From JAAZPG01 sp012797375 (lineage in GTDB: Bacteria; Acidobacteriota; Aminicenantia; Aminicenantales; UBA4085), in the NCBI GenBank assembly GCA_937868205.1, contig CALMMC010000003.1:1-11502 (forward strand): a stretch of 11,502 bases of DNA, given 5' to 3'. Both the position numbers and the translations under genes were made by a program. Positions 7,055-11,502 of this stretch are shown in pieces; the stretch's first letter is position 1; each line of letters opens with the position of its first letter. The notes under the pieces were generated by a model. That model had not been told where the DNA came from and did no database searches. It worked only from the letters and a program-made list of their open reading frames with translations.

Positions 7055-7164
7055 AAGGAGACGCAAGATCCATTTCACTCAATTTCTCCTTGCCGATCCA
7101 GCCGCGCGACACGCGGCGGCGGCTTTTGAAATCAGGGAAATGGGTCTTGTGTCTCCTTTTTATT
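7055..7164 (+). terminator. 104-nt rod-like hairpin plus T tract after larB: terminator or structured RNA element
   Basis: Arms 7055-7076 and 7137-7158 pair over 22 consecutive positions. Two of these (7063 with 7150, 7069 with 7144) are G-U wobbles that work only in RNA made from the plus strand. Inside, 7082-7086 pairs with 7128-7132, 7092-7095 with 7120-7123, and 7101-7106 with 7112-7117 around a CGACA loop, so the whole 104 nt can fold as one rod of about 37 pairs. T's run from 7157 to 7161. It starts 4 nt after the larB stop and ends 7 nt before the dnaG -35, so terminating larB transcripts is the simplest role. The stem is far longer than a normal intrinsic terminator, leaving a MITE-like palindrome or a small RNA as alternatives. 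Confidence 0.7.
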
Positions 7165-7171
7165 ATCTCGC

Positions 7172-7200
7172 TTGACAATCCGTAGGCCGGACCTTATATT
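7172..7200 (+). promoter_or_regulatory. Near-consensus sigma-70 promoter of dnaG-rpoD
   Basis: A perfect TTGACA (7172-7177), a 17-bp spacer and TATATT (7195-7200). Expected start is near 7207, leaving a leader of about 45 nt before dnaG. It is the best promoter in the window, as would suit an essential replication/transcription operon. Confidence 0.8.
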
Positions 7201-7209
7201 TACAAAAAA

Positions 7210-7217
7210 TTCGCGAA
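7210..7217. promoter_or_regulatory. Short palindrome at the dnaG transcription start
   Basis: TTCGCGAA is an 8-bp perfect palindrome in an AT-rich stretch about 4-11 nt past the predicted start, where a repressor could act. It is short enough to be chance. Confidence 0.2.
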
Positions 7218-7251
7218 ATTATTCTTTCATTGAAGGCGGCCGTCTTTTAAA

Positions 7252-8976
7252 ATGGAGATTCTCGACCAGGTCCGGAACGCGGCCAATATCGTTGAAATCG
7301 CCGGCCAGTACACGGCCCTGAGACAACGCGGCAAAAAACACGTCGGTCTCTGCCCCTTTCACTCCGAAAAAACGCCGTCTTTCACCGTCGACGCCGACAA
7401 GGGTCTTTACCACTGTTTCGGCTGCGGGGCCGGCGGGGACATCTTCACCCTGGTGATGGAGAAGGAGAATCTCGACTTCCCGGAAGCCATCGCCTTCCTG
7501 GCCGAGAAATACCACATCCCCCTCCCCGAAAAGAAACGTCTCTCGCCCCAAGCCCTCAAGCTCGAGGAACAACTCCGGAAGGTCCTGGAGGGAGCCCTAT
7601 CCTTCTTCCGGAAAAGCCTCCGGGAAACAGCCGAGGGGAAAAAAGCCCTGGAATACCTCAGGGGCCGGGGGCTGTCCGCCGCTGTCATCGAGGAATTCGC
7701 CTTGGGATACGCCCCCAATTCCTGGGACGCCCTGATCAAATACTTCAAGGCCAAAGGCGTCGCCCCGGCCCTGCTGGAGAAAGCCGGCCTGGTCGTTCCC
7801 GGGCGGAAGCAGGGCGAATTCTACGACCGGTTCCGGGGACGGGCGATCTTCCCGATTTTCACCGTCACCGGGAAAGCCGTCGCTTTCGGCGGGCGGTCCC
7901 TATTCGGCCAGGATCCGAAATATCTCAATTCGCCCGATACGCCCTTATATTCAAAAGGGCACCTGCTTTACGGACTGAACGTCACGAAGGACGCCATCCG
8001 GGAGGCCGGGGAGTTTATCCTGGTCGAGGGATACACCGATTTTCTCAGCCTTTACCAAGCCGGACGCCGGAACGTGGTCGCTTCCCTGGGGACGGCCCTC
8101 ACCTCCCGCCAGGTCGGGTTGGCGATGCGTTTCGCCCCGAAAGCCGTCATTAATTACGACGGCGACCCGGCCGGACGGACGGCCGCTTTCCGAGCGGTCC
8201 CGCTGTTCTTCGAAAAGGGCGTGGAAACCCGCGTTCTCATCCTCCCGGAGAATCTCGATCCCGATGGCTTCCTCCGGAAGAACGGAGCGGCCGCCTACGA
8301 CCTTCTTTACCCCGGGGCCGCCCCGGGCCTGAAATTCATCATCGATTACCTCTCCCGGGAGAAACGCCTGGATGTCCCCGAAGTCAAGACGCGGGTCCTC
8401 CGGGCGGTGATGGACATCGTCGAAGCCGTCCCGGACGCGATCGTCCGGTCGGAATACTTCCGCCTTACGGCTGAACATCTCGGAGTGGATGAGTCCCTTC
8501 TTCGTTCCTTGTCCCAGGTAAAGCCGGGCGAGGCGGCCGCCCGGCCGGCGGAGACATTCCTTCCCGCCGAGAAGCGGCTTCTCCAAATCTTGATGGAAAA
8601 CGCCGATCTCCGGCCTGATATCTTCTCCGAGCTCTGCGAGGAAGACATCGCCGGCTTGAAAAGCGAGCCGATTTTTGCCATAATGTTGCGCTTATTCGCA
8701 AATGAACAGGATTTTTCCCTGAACGAGATGCATAAGAGCGTCGAGCCGGGGCTCGCCCGGGAGTTGTCCCAGGCTCTCCTTGAAAGGCGCGAAGCGCCGA
8801 GCCTCCAGGAAGCGCTCGATTGCCTCTGGGCCCTCCGAGTCGCCGGTAAGGAGAACGCTCTTCGAAAAATCCAAGGGGAGATCGCCCGGGCGGAAAAATC
8901 GGGCGATCGGGAGAAGCTGGAGTCCTTGATGAGCCGGAAGCTGGACCTGACCCGCCAGGTCCTGGCTTTGAGATGA
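7252..8976 (+). CDS. dnaG: DNA primase DnaG
   Basis: Synthesises RNA primers at the replication fork. 574 aa with all three domains. The zinc-binding CHC2 domain (about 1-95) has GLCPFHSEKTPSF (32-44) and YHCFGCGAGGD (53-63), so the ligands are Cys34, His37, Cys55 and Cys58. The polymerase core has YDRFRGRAIFPI (191-202), and the TOPRIM metal residues lie in LVEGYTDFLS (257-266; Glu259, Asp263), NYDGDPAG (301-308; Asp303, Asp305) and LDPDGFL (335-341). The C-terminal 430-574 is less conserved and should be the DnaB-helicase-binding part. The ATG gives the usual primase N-terminus; only a weak GAAGG lies 15 nt upstream. First gene of the dnaG-rpoD operon under the promoter at 7172-7200; rpsU, often found ahead of dnaG, is absent. 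Its TGA overlaps a small downstream frame by ATGA. Confidence 0.97.
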   Translation: MEILDQVRNAANIVEIAGQYTALRQRGKKHVGLCPFHSEKTPSFTVDADKGLYHCFGCGAGGDIFTLVMEKENLDFPEAIAFLAEKYHIPLPEKKRLSPQALKLEEQLRKVLEGALSFFRKSLRETAEGKKALEYLRGRGLSAAVIEEFALGYAPNSWDALIKYFKAKGVAPALLEKAGLVVPGRKQGEFYDRFRGRAIFPIFTVTGKAVAFGGRSLFGQDPKYLNSPDTPLYSKGHLLYGLNVTKDAIREAGEFILVEGYTDFLSLYQAGRRNVVASLGTALTSRQVGLAMRFAPKAVINYDGDPAGRTAAFRAVPLFFEKGVETRVLILPENLDPDGFLRKNGAAAYDLLYPGAAPGLKFIIDYLSREKRLDVPEVKTRVLRAVMDIVEAVPDAIVRSEYFRLTAEHLGVDESLLRSLSQVKPGEAAARPAETFLPAEKRLLQILMENADLRPDIFSELCEEDIAGLKSEPIFAIMLRLFANEQDFSLNEMHKSVEPGLARELSQALLERREAPSLQEALDCLWALRVAGKENALRKIQGEIARAEKSGDREKLESLMSRKLDLTRQVLALR

Positions 8977-9051
8977 AAACGCCCATCGATCCCCCGGCGG
9001 GGGGCGAAAAACGGCGGCCGACGAAAAACCTCGGACGCCAAGGAGCCGCGC

Positions 9052-9062
<11 letters not shown>
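8973..9062 (+). CDS. Candidate 29-codon linking frame between dnaG and rpoD
   Basis: An ATG at 8973 overlaps the dnaG stop as ATGA, runs 29 codons (starting MKTPIDPPAG, rich in Arg, Lys and Gly) and stops at 9060-9062, 8 nt inside rpoD, whose GTG is in another frame. This is the geometry of a translational-coupling peptide. No clear Shine-Dalgarno precedes it and the peptide resembles nothing I know, so chance in GC-rich sequence is quite possible. Confidence 0.25.
9041..9045 (+). promoter_or_regulatory. Ribosome binding site for the GTG start of rpoD
   Basis: AGGAG with 6-nt spacing to the GTG at 9052. It supports GTG as the start and shows rpoD has its own initiation signal within the dnaG-rpoD message. 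Confidence 0.65.
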
Positions 9063-10677
<1,615 letters not shown>

Positions 10678-10705
10678 GTCCGGCCGAAGCCCGCCGCCGG
10701 GGCGG

Positions 10706-10728
10706 CCCCGGGCCTCCCCCTCCCGGGG
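10706..10728 (+). terminator. GC-rich hairpin after rpoD, possible weak terminator
   Basis: CCCCGGG (10706-10712) and CCCGGGG (10722-10728) form a 7-bp all-GC stem with a 9-nt loop, 29 nt past the rpoD stop. No T tract follows, so intrinsic termination would be poor; it also sits just before the tRNA promoter. Confidence 0.35.
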
Positions 10729-10741
10729 GCGCAAAATTCCG

Positions 10742-10770
10742 TTGCGTCCCATCGGCAATTTTGATATAAA
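10742..10770 (+). promoter_or_regulatory. Sigma-70-type promoter of the tRNA gene
   Basis: TTGCGT (10742-10747), a 17-bp spacer and TATAAA (10765-10770). Expected start is at about 10777, only a couple of bases before the mature tRNA 5' end at 10779. It may also drive the zinc-ribbon gene behind the tRNA. Confidence 0.65.
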
Positions 10771-10778
10771 ATCCCAAA

Positions 10779-10850
10779 GGGCCTATAGCTCAGCGGAAGA
10801 GCTCCCGGCTCATAACCGGTCTGTCCCAGGTTCGAATCCTGGTAGGCCCA
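10779..10850 (+). tRNA. tRNA with CAT anticodon, best read as tRNA-Ile2 (lysidine-modified) rather than tRNA-Met
   Basis: A complete 72-nt cloverleaf: acceptor GGGCCTA/TAGGCCC with discriminator A10850, D stem GCTC/GAGC with a 7-nt loop, anticodon stem 10804-10808/10816-10820 with loop CTCATAA (anticodon CAT at 10811-10813), 5-nt variable loop, and T stem CCAGG/CCTGG with TTCGAAT. The outermost anticodon-stem pair is a C-U mismatch. CCA is not encoded. It is not initiator tRNA: position 1 pairs with 72 and the GGG/CCC anticodon-stem signature is absent. C4-G69 and C5-G68, known to favour TilS recognition in E. coli tRNA-Ile2, are both present, and the GGCTCATAACC loop resembles the Bacillus Ile2 anticodon arm. 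The assignment to Ile2 is an inference; the tRNA itself is certain. Confidence 0.93.
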
Positions 10851-10868
10851 TTTGATCGCGAGGACCCG

Positions 10869-11342
10869 GTGGATATTTCGTTTGATAAGCTCATCAAGCT
10901 TCAGAAAATCGATTCCGAAATCATCAGCGTCAACGCCCATCTCGACTCGAGCCCGGATCAAATCGAGGCGAGCGACGAGGACATCAAGGCGACGGCGGTT
11001 CTCGACTCGGGGGCCCGGGACAAGCTGGCGGCCAACCAGAAGAAGCGCCGGGAGCTCGAAGGCGAGGTGAAGGGCATTCGGGAACAAACGGCCAAATTCA
11101 AGCGCCAGCTGAACGACGTCAAGACCAACAAGGAATATTCCGCCCTCCTCAAGGAAATCGAGGAAACGGACCAGAAGATCGCCCGGATCGAGGAGGAGAT
11201 TCTCAACGAGATGATCGCCGCCGACGACATCGAAAAGGAGATCAAGGCGGCTCTGAAAAAGCAGGGGGAGGAAGAGGGCAAGCTCAAGATCGAGCGCGAC
11301 CAGGCCCTGGCCGAACAGAAGGAAATCGAGAAGAAGAAAGAC
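10869..11342 (+). CDS. zf-RING_7 / C4-type zinc-ribbon coiled-coil protein, 3' truncated by contig end
   Basis: 158 genuine residues of a family usually about 240 aa: a long antiparallel coiled coil followed by a C-terminal four-cysteine zinc ribbon thought to bind nucleic acid. Family hallmarks are the start DKLIKLQKIDSEI (6-18) and the hairpin segment DVKTNKEYSALLKEIEE (83-99); the remainder to 158 is charged heptad-like helix. The zinc ribbon is missing because the true sequence stops at 11342, and the next six in-frame codons (LSLIHI) are adapter translation, not protein. The GTG start has GAGGA a few bases upstream and lies 18 nt after the tRNA. Molecular role is not established from this sequence. 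Confidence 0.88.
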
Positions 11343-11412
11343 CTGTCTCTTATACACATCTGACGCTGCCGACGATCTACTCTGTGTAGATCTCGGTGGT
11401 CGCCGTTTCATT
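11343..11412 (+). other. Untrimmed Illumina Nextera adapter (assembly artefact)
   Basis: 11343-11361 is the 19-bp Tn5 mosaic end CTGTCTCTTATACACATCT. 11362-11375 is GACGCTGCCGACGA. 11376-11383 (TCTACTCT) is the reverse complement of the i5 index AGAGTAGA (S504 type). 11384-11412 is the reverse complement of the P5 flow-cell primer with one mismatch at 11407. The order and spacing match a library construct exactly, so this is not genomic DNA. Confidence 0.99.
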
Positions 11413-11502
11413 AAAAAAAAACAAAAAAAAAAAAAAAACAAACAAACAACGTACACACCATCAAAGAGTACTGCTACACAACCGTCACTCTACCACACAC
11501 AA
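11413..11502. other. A-rich, low-complexity read noise beyond the adapter
   Basis: Runs of A broken by C (11413-11450), then about 50 nt of AC-rich sequence with no coding or RNA signal. This is what base callers emit after a read passes the end of a short insert. It should be removed together with the adapter. Confidence 0.9.

Overview
The window is an 11.5 kb piece of a GC-rich, diderm (LPS-making) bacterial chromosome. It looks like a whole metagenomic or draft-assembly contig: the right end (from 11343) is unmistakable, untrimmed Illumina Nextera adapter followed by A-rich read noise, and the left end breaks into the middle of a gene. lpxC (lipid A synthesis) and a long TonB-dependent-receptor-type outer-membrane barrel show an outer membrane. 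The receptor style, the high GC and the dnaG-rpoD pairing would suit Acidobacteriota or Candidatus Aminicenantota, but that is a guess from gene style, not a demonstrated placement.

Layout. (1) 1-1242, plus strand: C-terminal part of a TonB-dependent-receptor-like barrel, cut by the contig start and carrying an in-frame TGA at 46-48. (2) 1246-5036, minus strand: an amino-sugar operon read as TPR protein, then glmU-like, then glmS, behind a good sigma-70 promoter at 5067-5095. GlmS makes glucosamine-6-phosphate and GlmU acts two steps later towards UDP-GlcNAc (glmM is not here). The uridyltransferase half of this GlmU has lost several key residues while its acetyltransferase half is intact. 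(3) 5288-6136, minus strand: lpxC, which uses acylated UDP-GlcNAc and so draws on the same precursor pool. (4) 6310-7050, plus strand, divergent from lpxC: larB, first enzyme of nickel-pincer nucleotide cofactor synthesis, without larA, larC or larE nearby. It is followed by a 104-nt rod-like hairpin with a T tract. (5) 7172-10677, plus strand: a near-consensus promoter driving dnaG (primase) and rpoD (primary sigma factor), the core of the macromolecular-synthesis operon, with no rpsU ahead of it. (6) 10742-11342: a tRNA promoter, a tRNA with CAT anticodon (best read as tRNA-Ile2), and 18 nt later the start of a zf-RING_7/C4-zinc-ribbon coiled-coil protein that is cut off by the adapter.

Most of the content is ordinary housekeeping. 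I found no convincing new multi-gene system, defence island, CRISPR array, insertion sequence or prophage. The points most worth checking are the degenerate GlmU N-terminal half, the long hairpin after larB, the probable leaderless start of larB, the small frame bridging dnaG and rpoD, and the artefactual contig end.
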